A stretch of DNA of 64,000 nt from Brachyhypopomus gauderio (taxonomy: Eukaryota; Chordata; Actinopteri; Gymnotiformes; Hypopomidae): NCBI RefSeq assembly GCF_052324685.1, contig NC_135212.1:12387657-12451656 (forward strand), in the 5' to 3' direction. Within the stretch, counting starts at the first letter, position 1; every line of letters begins with the position of its first letter. Both the position numbers and the translations under genes were made by a program. The notes beneath the pieces are model-generated. The model ran no database searches. It was not told the DNA's origin and was given only the letters and a program-made list of their open reading frames with translations. Below are positions 1-11,343 of this stretch, one piece after another.

Positions 1-1219
1 AATATGTTGCTACAGATGTTCCAGCTTTCATTCAGTCTTCAACCACCACATGGCATCTTCTGGGATGGGGAGGAGCTGCACTGTTGGTATTAGCTGGACT
101 CACCTCCACATTGATCATTAAAGGGTAAGAGTGTTTTTACCACCCCTAGCTTGGCTCCAAGATCATGTAAAGTGTTTATTGGGCTCCTTATTCTTTTTCC
201 TGAAAGATTTTTTAAACTTTTTTCTGAACATTTCGAAACAGCATTTCAGATTTTTAACTCCAATACATCTGATATGTAGAAAAAGATCAGATATTTATGC
301 ATATAGAGCTGTATGAGAAACAGTGATTTCAATTGATGTACTCTGGTTTCTTTAGGCAAAGAAGACTGTTCATCAAGGTATGGTATTTATTAAATTACTT
401 TCTTAAATCAGATTTTCCTGTCTTTAATTGGTAAAATGTACTTTTGTCCATCACATTACCAGCAACAATTCCAGTGGGAGTGGTTAATTAGTTTACTTAT
501 ACCAATACAAAAAATTAAAAAAACAACTCTGATATTGCCATATTATGAAATATTATTTTCTGTCACGCTCCCCTCACCATCATCATTTATACGCCTCCAT
601 CTGTTTGGACTCTTCCTTGCTGGTTATTCCGAGCATTTCCCTTCATGTTGATGCTGCTGTTGTTACGCGTTTATGTACTCCAGTGTGAAGGGATGCTTTG
701 TGTTAGTTGTCTTTGTACTCCGTGTGTTTATTGTCCTTTTCTTATCATAATTTGTTTTATCAAAGCCTGGACTTGCGCCTATGGCCTGGTCATATGAGAA
801 TCATCAGACGCCTTTGGCTGTAATGTTGTTTTAACAATTGGGTTAAATTCTCAGGTCCTACATGAGCTATAATACATTTGTGAACACTGTAATGCCATAA
901 ATGTAAAGCAATGCTGGATTCGCATTTTAGCTGAATTGCTTAAAAGGAACATTTCAGTGACAATGGAACATTTCACTTTAAAAGGAAAATGTCTGTTTAA
1001 TTTTTGTCTGTAGAATCTTAAAAAGACTGAAAAAAAAGTCTGATGAAATTATTTTCCATGTAGGATCTGAACGTCGACAGTTCTGTTTATGCCAACGTTG
1101 ATGAGTGCACCAACACAAAAGGCTGCTCCATCTCCGATGAAGCTCTGAAAGACAGTGTTGAGATGGATGTTGCCTTGTATAGTAATGCAGGGTTGCCAAC
1201 TCTCACGCAATTATGTTGA
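1..1219 (+). CDS. 3' end of a single-pass receptor with ITIM-like tail (CD300/pIgR-like candidate), partial
   Basis: The start of this gene lies outside the window. Three exons can be read: 1-124 (reading from base 3), 356-377 and 1064-1219, with splice sites GGGTAAGAG, TTTAG|G, AAG|GTATGG and TGTAG|GAT and compatible phases. The first exon encodes a short stalk and one hydrophobic membrane segment starting WHLLGWGGAALLVLAG, followed by a basic stop-transfer stretch (QRRLFIK) in the second. The last exon is a cytoplasmic tail with SVYANV, which fits the ITIM consensus, and a second tyrosine in ALYSNA. TM plus short basic exon plus tyrosine tail is typical of immunoglobulin-superfamily leukocyte receptors. 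The CD300 cluster lies near USH1G in human, and ush1g is in this window, so CD300/CMRF35-like is my best guess. No Ig domain is visible here, so the family is an inference. The last codons come from an inserted MITE (1188-1497). Confidence 0.55.
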
Positions 1220-1497
1220 GACACACGCATTTGACTGTCTTCACACGCTCACACGCCATACATCCGATTTCTCATGCTGAAAAAATCTAGTTTATTTATC
1301 TCTGATCTACATCTATGACTCAATGAGTTACTAGTTCGCTCTGGCGCCTACCACTGGTGATCGATCGCTTTAGGCGCAGCAGGGAGGAAACATTTGAACC
1401 CCCCGGAAATAAACATATAATAATTAATGTGTCTATTTGACACCACCACCCCAAAACAAATCTCACTCCAAGTGATTATGAAAAGTTGGCAACCCTG
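1188..1497. mobile_element. hAT-like MITE inside the last coding exon of the receptor
   Basis: The element begins CAGGGTTGCCAACT and ends AGTTGGCAACCCTG, a perfect 14-bp terminal inverted repeat, about 310 bp apart. The flanks carry a direct repeat gtaatgc (1182-1188 and 1498-1504), sharing one base with the terminus, as expected for a short target-site duplication. It has no coding capacity. It supplies the final nine codons and the stop of the upstream receptor. Assignment to hAT rests on the CAGGG terminus and a 7-8 bp duplication; the superfamily is inferred. Confidence 0.75.
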
Positions 1498-2987
1498 GTA
1501 ATGCTGATGGACTACATAACATTTAAAAACAGAGAAAAGCGTGGAGGATATTTATGCCCATTTCTTTGTGCCCTTGATTCATGTTGAGTTTCTTTTTTTT
1601 CTCTACATTACTTCCTCATATTAAGAGGAAATTCTACTTTCACATTAATAAGAGCCAGGATCACGTCCCTCACAGTGCTTTACAATATTGCTACAGTGCT
1701 GAGGCCCAGCCGGCTGCCCCCATCAGCAGCAGCAGTGTTCTGTGTCTGTCCCGTTGATTTTGATATAACTTTTGATTTTGCCATTATAAATTGATACAGG
1801 AATCGGTAAACGTGTTGCTGCTGCTATCTGTTTATTGTTGCCATGGAGGCAATCCCCAGCCTCGTCTTGAGATTGTGGTGCGCGATTTCAAAATAAGAGC
1901 AGATAGCGCAATTGAAAAAAAAAAATCATAAAAAAAAAAAAACTTTTCAAAACAGCTCGTGGGCCAGAAATAGATGCCCAATGGGCTTAAAATGGCCCGT
2001 GGGCCACAATTTCAGTATGGGGGGGTCTATAACATGTGAAGCGCAGTGAAGTAGCGGCATACCTGGACCACCTCAACAGGCCAAGCGCCATTCATAGGTG
2101 TTTTAATTGGTGGGTTTTCTGTTTTGTATGTTTTATTAAATGGGTTAATTTTACTGTTCATTTAAGGATGACTTCTAAAAAGGGTGTACTTTCTCTAGTG
2201 GTGTTTGTTTCTAGAGAAAATATAATTATAAATTATAAATATAAATATAATTATATATTCTCCTCTTGTGTAGAGTTCCACAGCCGGGCTCTTGCAGGCC
2301 ACTGTTTTTTCCCACCACAGTTTTTATACATTAACACTTGGAGAAGGAGGAAATATTTGTATTAATCTGCCTTAGTAGCATTAGTTTTTAATATTTTCCT
2401 TAATTATTCTTCTGTAGGGTGTTTACTAATACTAGATTTTATTCACGGGCGTGAGGGATTAGGTTATAGTACCCTATTGTTTTAGTCATTAGTGTTTTCT
2501 ATTGCCCAGCTATGTGTGTTATAAGCTATATGAAGCATGCAATTTATACTAGCTTTTTTTTTCTTTGGTGTGAGTGTATCACAGTGGTTTTACAGTGTTT
2601 CATTTTATTTTTATTTGGCTTTATGCCATCATATTTAGTGTGTGCACTGCTAGTCGAGTATGAAATTCATATAGCTATATAATAGGTGAAGCAATTCTAT
2701 TGGCATTTCGTTGCGGTTACTGACTAGAAATCGGTGGATTTATATAATTGCCCACGCACCAGTATATAAATACTGGTTTTATGCACATCAAGCATTATGC
2801 CTTATTGTATTATTTTAATTATTTGATACAGAATAAAACTTTTGAAGCGTGAAACAGTTCGCCTAACTCATTTATTTGGGTATCTGTGGTGTGTCGGATG
2901 TGTACATTGATGGCTAGTTGCCCCCCCACGGACCATGTGCTCCGGTCAGAGAACAGCTGCAACTTCAGGTGATAACTTATTGAGAGG
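1498..2987. other. Gene-free stretch with repeat-like sequence
   Basis: No supported gene. The stretch contains A-rich runs (about 1914-1945), a TATA-like box (tatataaata near 2763) followed about 70 bp later by AATAAA (2832), and several short spurious ORFs. The TATA/AATAAA pairing resembles a solo LTR or the 3' part of a retroelement, but I could not find its boundaries. Confidence 0.4.
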
Positions 2988-5242
2988 TGTCACGTTGAGG
3001 ACCCCGGCCCCGGCCCCTCCCCTTTGGGCGTGTGTATACGTTGTCCACGTGCTTTGTCTGCGTCAGTGGATCTCCGTGGTGAGGGTTATGTCGTGTGATA
3101 ATCTGTCTCACCTGTGAATCGTCTCGTAATCACGTGGGGCTAATGTGGTTTGTCTATTTAATGTGCGCTCGCACAGTGTCCTGTGCTCGTCATTGTCTAA
3201 GTCTGCACGTAGTGTATACTTGTTTACAGTGTGAAAGTATCTGTTCTTCGTGTGCTTTGTGCGCTACATGTTAAATAAATATAAAGTGACGTCAGTCAAA
3301 GAGGATTCCGTGTCTCATCCTTCGTGACAGCCCGAACATCACAGAACGACGAGCCGCGAAAAGACCAAAATGCCAGGCTACGCCACCCGGTCTAAGAAGG
3401 CACTTCGCCCCAGCAAGCGGCACCACCGCTCTTCCTCCTCTCCCCCGCACCGCATAATCCCGCCGACTCTGGAACAGCTGATGAAGGACCCCGAATGTTC
3501 TTACCTGCTGTGTGCGGCTCGGGAGACCTCCGTACCTGAGCTGGCGGAGGAATACCGCCAGACAGCTGCGCGGGTATGGGAGGAGAGGCATCCCTATCCT
3601 TCTCGGGAGCTTTCGCCCCTGCGGGTGGGCATCCACGAGTTGGAGGAGGACCCCCCCAGTCGAGAGAAGGGAAGAGAGGAGGAGGGCTCCTCCCCATGCC
3701 AAGAGGCTTTGCCCACGTAGGAACATCTGGAGCAGGACCCTGTCTGCGCGTTCCAGCTGGCCACGGCACGGGGAACGCAGGACTCCGAGTTGGCAGAGGA
3801 GCTCCGCGAGGGGGCGGTGCAGATTTGGCGTGAGCGCCAGCGACGCCCCCCTCCAGCCCGCGCCCTCTCGCCTCCGGAAAAGGGTCCCAGTGTGATCTGC
3901 ATCACGGACTTGACCCCGGAGAGCGAGTTTGGGGAGGGGGACTCTCCTAGCAAGGCGGAGGAGCAGGAGGACAAGCAGTAGGTCTACCCCCCGTCTCTAG
4001 GTGACGCTTCCACCGTGGACTATGGTGGAGGAGAGGAGAAGGACTGCCCTCCGTCCATCTGCTACGCTCCCATGGTGGACTATGGTGGGGGAGAGGGGAA
4101 CGAGGAAGACTACCCTCCATCCGAGGGCTCCGCCCCTGCCGTGGGCTACGGCGAGGAGGAGGAAGAGGACGAAGATGAGTACCCTCCGTTCGAGTGCTCC
4201 GCACCTGCCGTCGACTACGGTGAAGAGGAGGAGGAGGAGTCAGAGAAATAGGACTACCTCCCTCCGCCCGTAGGTCCCTCTACCACCGTAGGGGAGGGCG
4301 GGGAAGAATACCCCGAGGACGACGACATGGAGGAGGAGTACGGGGATTACCCTCCGTCCGAAGGGTTGTATACCGAGGAGGAAGAGGAGAGCCCTCCCCC
4401 CTCGGAACTGTCGGCCGAGACGGTTAAAGGGAGGCGGACCCTGTCCTCCAATCGCTCCGGAGGAGAGAGGATTCACCATGAGCTGGAGCCAGGGCAGTGA
4501 GGCGACCGACATGGAGGTGGAAGTGCCCACGGTCGACTCCAGAGGACGGTTGTGGAGCGAGGTGGACGTACCATACGGCCAGCTGGGGGGAGAGTCTGCC
4601 AGTCGCGCTGCACCCGGCACGTCCGCCAGTCGCGCTGCACCCGGCGCATCCGCCAGCCGCCATGCACCGGGCGGAGGGTTTACAGCAAAGGCTGGAGGAG
4701 GACCGTTCGCTGCAGCACCTGCAGCTCCCGATCTCTCTCCCCTTATCGCCCTACTCCTGGCGCGTAGCTTGGCGCCTGTTTCGTGTGTGTGCGTGCCTGT
4801 GTTTGTAAGTCTACCCGTATGTGTACCAAACCCCCTTTTTCCGTTTGTGTCTATGTGTGTAAGCGTGCCTGTTTATGTGTTTGTGACCGTGCCGTTGTCT
4901 AACGTCTTTTCCCCTGTGTTCCCAGAGAGGGTGTTCTAGGCGGTCCGTGGCGGACGCTTCACCGAGGGCGGTCACCTCCCAGATGCAGGACTGAGCGCGT
5001 CGGATCCGCCCATCGTCGTGGGTTCGGGGCACTCGGTCCTGTTGGCACCCCGGGACGGGTAGTGCCCTTGGAGGGCGCGTCTGTCACGTTGAGGACCCCG
5101 GCCCCTCCCTTTTGGGCATGTGTTTACGTAGTCTACGTGCTTTGTCTGCGTCTGTGGATCTCCGTGGTGAGGGCTATGTCGTATGATAATCTGTCTCACC
5201 TGTGAATCGTCTCGTAATCACGTGGGGCTAATGTGGTTTGTC
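2988..5242 (+). mobile_element. LTR retroelement, gag-like only, 3' LTR truncated by another insertion
   Basis: A 342-bp repeat at 2988-3329 starts TGTCACG and ends CGTGACA (TG...CA with a 7-bp inverted repeat), and contains a TATA-like TCTATTTAA and an AATAAA signal, as in an LTR. Its first 160 bp recur in the same orientation at 5082-5242, where a hAT-like element interrupts it. The internal part (3330-5081) is GC-rich and holds one gag-like frame with no recognisable protease, reverse transcriptase or integrase, so the element is non-autonomous. Related LTR-like sequence occurs near 23.9-24.85 kb. The superfamily cannot be set without pol. Confidence 0.7.
3370..4500 (+). pseudogene. Gag-like frame interrupted by three in-frame TAG codons
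   Basis: One reading frame runs from the ATG at 3370 to a TGA at 4498-4500 (376 sense and stop positions) and is interrupted only at 3718-3720, 3979-3981 and 4249-4251, each time by TAG. The first two segments contain two related units (LEQ-D-PxC...ELAEE-R...W-ER), suggesting an internal duplication. The third and fourth segments are acidic and repeat a motif of the form VDYGGGE..DYPPSE. Lying between the LTR copies, it is most simply a decayed structural (gag-like) protein of a retroelement. No nucleic-acid-binding zinc knuckle or enzyme motif is visible. Function is not established. Confidence 0.5.
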
Positions 5243-6017
5243 CATACCTGTCAAGTGTCCCGTTTTGGCCGGGACAGTCCCGTATTTTACCGCTCTGTCC
5301 CGGCGTCGTCCCGTATTTTTATTTTCCCGTATTTGTCCCGTATTTTCAGTTTTCAATTTTTATTTTTTTAAAGCATTCATATGTCGCTCTAAACAGAATT
5401 CTGTCACTAGCCTCGCGAGAACTGCCACCCAGACTACTGCAGATGACAGTTCTCGCGAGGCTAGTGACAGAATTCTGTTTAGAGCGACACATGAATGCTT
5501 TAATAAAAAAAAATTAAAACTCGCGGGTTTAGTGTCGACAGTGGGAGCAAACCTGGAACAACAAATCAGAGATGGATTTAACGAGAGAAGGCAGTCCTGC
5601 CTAAAAAGCTAAGCGTTCGTGTGAGTACCTTGACGAATGGGACAGGGAATTTACTTTCCTAAAGAGGAGCATGAAGGGGCATAGCTACTCCTTCTGTAAG
5701 ATATGTAGCTGTGATTTTAGTGTCTCTCACGGGGGAAGGAACGATGTCCGTCAGCACGAACAATCTGCCAAACACAAACGCGAGATGTCCCCATTTGTAG
5801 CTAGAAATACCACTAGAAAATTAATTTTTTTAATTCATTTGTAGTTCAAAACATATTTGGGGTGTTTTTTCTTCACTTTTTGCCACTCCAAAGATGTTTT
5901 AGTTTCTCCTACAGCCTCGATTGCAGCTATATGCAAATAACTGATTATGCAAATTAGGCAATGACGTCATATACGAGAAATGTCCCGTATTTTTAAATAC
6001 AAAACTTGACAGGTATG
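5243..6017 (+). mobile_element. hAT-like element with BED-type zinc-finger remnant
   Basis: The element begins CATACCTGTCAAGTG and ends with the inverse ACTTGACAGGTATG, giving terminal inverted repeats of about 14 bp, and sits inside the 3' LTR copy of the preceding retroelement. Around 5669-5800 it encodes a CxxC...HxxxxxH pattern (FCKICSCDF, then RQHEQSAKH), typical of BED/zinc-finger domains at the N-terminus of hAT transposases. The catalytic part is absent. It carries a long hairpin at 5368-5503. I did not find a convincing target-site duplication. A smaller relative with the same ends lies at 11009-11336. Confidence 0.65.
5368..5503. repeat. Long near-perfect inverted repeat (about 55-bp arms, 22-bp loop)
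   Basis: The left arm (about 5368-5424) and right arm (about 5447-5503) are reverse complements with a single visible mismatch (ATATGTCG against ATGTGTCG), separated by a 22-bp loop at 5425-5446. It lies inside the hAT-like element. Transcribed, it would fold into a very stable hairpin. Confidence 0.9.
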
Positions 6018-6160
6018 GTAGTAGTACACAGAGACTGTAGTACCCTTGTAGTATTACACAAAGACAGTTGTACCCTTGTAGTACCCCTGTAGTAGTACTC
6101 AGAGACTGTAGTACCATTGTAGTACCCTTGTAGTAGTACACAGAGACTGTAGTACCCTTG
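6018..6160. repeat. Minisatellite, about 50-bp unit, roughly three copies
   Basis: Degenerate tandem units of the type agtagtacacagagactgta followed by gtacccttgtagtaccc. It starts directly at the end of the hAT-like element. Confidence 0.75.
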
Positions 6161-7096
6161 TCAGCTGGAGTGATCCAAGTGTTCTCTAGTGAGATCCCAA
6201 AGGCTTGACTTTAGATTCAGTTGATGAGTTGCCATCCACGAAGAGATGTCTGCACGGCTGTGATAACAGCACAAACTTGGGTGTTGGAGAGTAGAAAAGA
6301 GAAAATCAGATATCACCGGTATGGAAGTAGTATGAGAAACCATGTGAGGATGCTCTCACTAAGGGAATGGGTTTCGAAAAAGAACAGGAGACAACCAAGC
6401 ACTGAGCCTTGTGGGACACCAATGGAGAGACTGTATGAAGCTAATGTGAACCCCCTCCATATCACCTGATACAATCAGACCTCAAAGTAAGCCATGATAT
6501 CTATTTCATTAGCTTCCAGACTTTAAGCTAACTGATACTCTTAAGTCTATGTGATATTATCTGTTAGCAAAGCCAATAGAGGAAAAAGAATGGATAATCG
6601 AAGTCTCCTGCCCAACTGTCACAGCAAACATCAGGATATCGTAATTTTTTTTACCCATTCCATTAGCAGCAGGCTTAGCATCTGCACAATAATACCTGAG
6701 ATGGCAAATTGTTCTGTAATATCATTGTATATCCTTTGTAGTGTGGATAAGCAGAACCTATCGAGAGAGGCAGTTGAACAGGCTTCAGATTGTTTGGCAT
6801 AATGCATAGGCACACAAGCTCACAAGCTCTTCGAGGCAGGGATTAAAATCCTTTTGCACAAGCTTCATGTTTGCACTAGGATATAGGGGATTTCCAGAAG
6901 AGCTGGGTCTTTTGTTCCATATGGCAGTGTGCAAGTGATTGATCAGGTAGTGGCACCTTTTAAAAGGTTGTCTGACATTTGTTACCTCTGCAGGAGGCAT
7001 AGTCAGGACTGCCGCACTATGTTTTCCTCAAGATTTTACCGAGTGGCAGTTTAATGGTGCATGTCGGATTGCTCTTTTTTTCCAGTGGCAGTAAGT
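6161..7096. other. Intergenic stretch upstream of channel gene 1
   Basis: No gene is supported. The part around 6160-6430 has the feel of a dispersed fish repeat (segment ending gagccttgtgggacaccaat), but I cannot name its family. The promoter of the channel gene at 7097 must lie near the right end; no clear TATA box is visible. Confidence 0.4.
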
Positions 7097-10000
7097 ATGA
7101 AGACTGATATGCTACCCATGCAGAGGATTGTAAAATCTCTAATTTTTCTGTCTTTCATTATTGGTAAGTAATTTTGTTTAGTTTTGTTGAAAACAGAAAA
7201 TTTAATGAACTAACTGAATTAAATGAACTCTGAAAACCACACATAAACATCAAATAAATGCACAAATGTGTAAGCAATGAGTGAGAGTTTTACTGAATAA
7301 ATAGCAAATTTTTTACTATAAATGTGAAGTGTAAACATTGCTTCTGTAATTATGAGAGTGGCTTCAGTTTGTTCTTATTTGTAATTCTGTTGTTTCACAG
7401 AATTACAGTCCACACCTGCCTGTCTCACTCGCCGATGTCTGGCTAACGAGCTTATGAACAAGACACTGATCAGTGCTCCCCAGTCTCAGGGGTGCCACAT
7501 TGCTGTAAACCTCACTTCTGTCCAGTATGAAACTCTCTCTGTTGTAAGTATTAAAATATCACGTTTCCACCTGAGCATCACTAACCATTCTTGCATAAAG
7601 CATGTAAAAACTTCCATGTTCACCATAATTATGGCTTCTGCTCTTTCACCTTTTTCAAGGACACCAACAAAATGAAGTTCTCTAGCCGCATTAAAATTAA
7701 CATGGTAAGTTCAGAGTAACTTCTCAAATCTAAACAGTTTCAGTAGTGGTCACACTGGTTATGACTGTTACTGTGAATCTATGAAGCAAATGACACATGA
7801 AGCATAAAGGTTCATTTGTTTGTTTTGGTTGTGAACCAGATTGTGTTTAATCCAGTTCAATCCATCATTCCTTGTTCTCAAATTTACATTAATAAATCAA
7901 TATCATTAATATCAATATCAAAATCAATACCATTACATTAATAAATCAAATCAACAAACTGTTTAAATAAGATAGTAAATTGAGAGAAATTTAAATAAGA
8001 TAAAAATTAAATAATTAAGACTTAAAGAAGATAATAAAAATGAAAATAAGAAAGTAAAATATAAACATATGCCATATTTTAGATACAAAGTTTCAGTACA
8101 TTTAAAACAGTATCTAACCCAAGCCAAAAGCCTGGTCAAATAGTGTTGGACTCTTCTAATATCCTGTTTTGATACTTTTCATGTTTAAAAAAAATTCTTT
8201 ATGAAAAATGTTTTATGATTCAGTCAAGTGTCGTATTACCATGTATACAAGGTATTATGACACTTAATTGAATAAAAAAACAAAGCAATTTATTCTATGA
8301 CACTTGCTGAAATGTTAGAAGCATTATGTTTTTGCACCACCATCTGGTAGTCTGGAGGTATAAAAGACACAAAAACCCTGCTACTGCTGTTTGGTAGGAG
8401 TGGAAGGATCCTGACACCGCATGGTCAGACTCCCTGTATAAATTCAAAGAACTTGTACTGCCTGATAATAAAATATGGACCCCTGAACTCACCATTGATA
8501 ATGCGTAAGTCTGATTCTGCTTTGCCATTGACTTCTGACTTTTCTGTGGTAAAGATTTTTATATATATTTTTTTACACTATGGACCATTGTAGTAATTAT
8601 TTATGTAGGAAAAAGTTTAAAAATAGCAAAATTGTGTAATTATATGTGTCTAATTACATCATAACATAATATCGCATACTGACATCTCTTGGTTATTGTT
8701 ACAGCTACTTAGATTCTGTCATCTTACATTTTGGTCCTTCCAAACTCTCTCCATATATATAGAATATATCTGACTGTGAAGCCTGTTTCTAACAATGTCG
8801 TGGTGAGATGTGACGGCACTGTTAGCTATGCCCTTCTCATCGAAGCCACGGTGGGGTGTAAAATCAACCTCCTCACCTATCCCTTTGCTCAAGGGACTTG
8901 CCCTGTGGCCCTCAATGGCTGGAACCAAAGCTGTAAGAGACTAACAGTTTCTTCAACTCACAGGAAACCTGATTATGGGGTTTATACGATTTACACAATT
9001 AAGATTCATTGGTCATACCCAATTTTGTAGTACTTTTTTCATGATATTGGTGATTCTGCATCAAAAAGTATTATTGTATTGAATCATAAATCTAAATAAG
9101 CTCTCGGTAAGATTGGTCTTGTCACACTGGTGTTGGTACAGTGTGTGAGCTGCAGGTCCTCTATGGGTCAGTAACCTTGGTGGGAGTCGATCAGGGAGAG
9201 TGGCAGACGCTGTCGGTGGAGCTCTGTGGGGTGCCTGATGGAAGCAACAGAAACTACCTCCGGGTAAAACCTCCAACTTTATTATCCCAAGCTTTGAACA
9301 TTCATCATATTTGACCTGCTTCATGCGTCATCTTGAAAGTTATTAATAGGTTAAAGATGAAGAAGTGTATTTAGAGTTATGTGTGCTGAACTCCAAAAGC
9401 TAATAGAAAAGGTGCTGCCATACATTTTGACAGCAGTAAATTAAAAGACAAAAACTGTCACCATGCTAAAGGCCAGATATTAACTTGGCACCCATTAACC
9501 AAGTGAAAGAATGGTAGTAAATGTTCATAGAAAAAAATGGAAAATGTTACATTTTTTCTCTTTTTTTCAAATATACCATGACTGTTATATACCATGACAG
9601 GTCAATATGTCAACCAACCCGTTTAAAGCACTGGTGTCACTCATCCTGCCCAGTGCACTGATCATGGTGGCTGACCTGGTGAGCTTCGCTCTGCCATTGG
9701 ACGGGGGCAAACGCAGCTCCTTCAAGATCACGCTGGTGCTCAGCTTCACCATGTTCCTCCTCATCCTCACCGACTATATTCCCGACAATGGTCCCTGCAG
9801 CCCCCTAATCCGTAAGCAGCTGCGCCACTGCACATCCACATGATCAAGGACATGTTTTTAATATGGCAATCACACACCAATTTAATATCTCAGTAAAAAA
9901 TATTGCAATTTTGTATTGTGTTTGTGTATAATACATTTCATTGTAAGGTTAATATTTTTTTCAGAGAGCAATACGTGGTGTAAGCAAATTCTTAGCTCTA

Positions 10001-10929
10001 CCTGTGATGTCTGTTCATTAGGTTATGACCTCTAGTGACTGTTAAGTGATCTGTGAACTCGTGTCTGTCTATTATTACATCTTGTCTGTTCCCTTGAATA
10101 TGACCTCTTGCATGTGTTTGTTAGGGTATCATTTCTGCTTCTGCCTGTTTGTGCTGGTGCTGAGTATGCTCACATCCATGGTGTTTACAAAGCTGGCTAC
10201 AGATGGCAGCCTTCGGCCATGCAAGCGTGTAAAGAAGAGCACACCAGGCAGGTTCAAAAGTCACAATCACACAGTTTCATTATGACATCATAAATACACA
10301 CACCAGGCAGGATTGAATGTCATAACCACACACTGTTTCATTATGACATAAAAAAAAACACACTAGCAAGGTTCAAAGTCATAAGCACACAGCTTCATTA
10401 TAACATCATCAATACACACTCCAAGCTGGTTCAAAAGTTATAATCAAACAATCTCATTATGACATCATGAATTTACACACCAGGCAGGTTCAAGTTCCCA
10501 ACACTGTAACCACAATCGAACTATAACTGCAAAGTTATGATCTATTTGGGCAGAGTTTTAGTATGTATATTTAATGACCAGAGTTTCACTTTGTGGCTAA
10601 TGACGAGAGATTCTGGAGTATCATTCTGTCTGACTCTAAACAAACTTTCTTTGTCCTCTTGTTTTTGGCTAGATCCAAAACTAAAGGCTGCAGTTCTAAA
10701 ACCATCTCACCTGACTGCAGATGGGGATGCTTTGGAGAAGATTGTGAATTTTGTGGAAAACTTGAATGAGAACCAAAGGAAGATGCAGAAAAGGCAGAAC
10801 TTTGCAAACTATCTGGATAAAATCTGTTTCTGGACATACTTGAGTATTGATATAATATATAGCATATGTGTAATTGTTTTCACCAAAGCAGATGTCTGTA
10901 CAGTTAACAATTTGGATTTTTTGCAGTAA
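7097..10929 (+). CDS. Cys-loop ligand-gated channel subunit, 5-HT3/ZAC-like, paralogue 1
   Basis: Nine exons: 7097-7163, 7401-7543, 7660-7704, 8398-8504, 8763-8932, 9142-9263, 9601-9811, 10125-10247, 10673-10929; joined CDS 1245 nt, 414 residues. Order: signal peptide; extracellular domain with C-RRCLAN, WKDP..AW and IWTP..T; Cys-loop of 13 residues between cysteines (CKINLLTYPFAQGTC) followed by GW (loop B Trp); DQGEWQ; M1 ending ALIMVADLVSFALPL; M2 SFKITLVLSFTMFLLILTD; M3; amphipathic MA helix; M4; tail with Cys and NNLDF. Such subunits form pentameric, ligand-gated ion channels in the plasma membrane. Oddities: the FPxD aspartate is Ala, the pre-M1 arginines are absent, -1' of M2 is Lys, and exon 8 uses a GC donor. 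M2 resembles 5-HT3 and the loop before the Cys-loop resembles ZACN; the ligand is unknown. Confidence 0.88.
10241..10497. repeat. Tandem repeat (about 60-bp unit) containing copies of the exon-8 donor
   Basis: Units beginning cacaccaggcaggttcaa recur at about 10240, 10300, 10360, 10418 and 10476, separated by a conserved block containing cattatgacatcat. The first unit includes the exon 8/intron 8 junction of channel gene 1 (CACACCAG|GCAGGT). Confidence 0.85.
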
Positions 10930-11008
10930 TAATCAGTTCAATCTTTGAAGAATTGCTGAGCTATAAGCAATCATACACTATACTCACCACACCCCAAATG
11001 CCTATATG

Positions 11009-11336
11009 CATACCTGTCAAGTTTTGTATTTAAAAATACGGGACGTTCCCGGGGGGGGGGGGGGAACGAAAGTTGTTGAGCGGGGGGGGAGGGGGGAACG
11101 TAAAATGGACACAGATTAAGTGTTATATCGCCGGTGGATGGCGCCAGAGCTAGCGAACTAGTAACGTATTGAATCATATATGGGGATCTGATGTAAATAA
11201 ACTGGATATTTTTTTTCGGCGTGGAATATCGGAAATACGGGACAAATACGGGACAAATAAAAATACGGGATGACGCCGGGACAGAGCAGTAAAATACGGG
11301 ACTGTCCCGGCCAAAATGGGACACTTGACAGGTATG
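11009..11336. mobile_element. Non-autonomous hAT-like MITE
   Basis: Terminal inverted repeats CATACCTGTCAAGT and its inverse match those of the larger element at 5243-6017; the subterminal tattt...acgggac sequence is also shared. A 7-bp target duplication ctatatg flanks it (11002-11008 and 11337-11343). It contains two G-rich runs (11050-11064 and about 11081-11096) and no coding sequence. Confidence 0.85.
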
Positions 11337-11343
11337 CTATATG

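Noticed and set aside
3292-3974. Several long - strand ORFs over the GC-rich gag-like region
   Set aside because: Antisense shadows of a GC-rich coding frame; no family resemblance.
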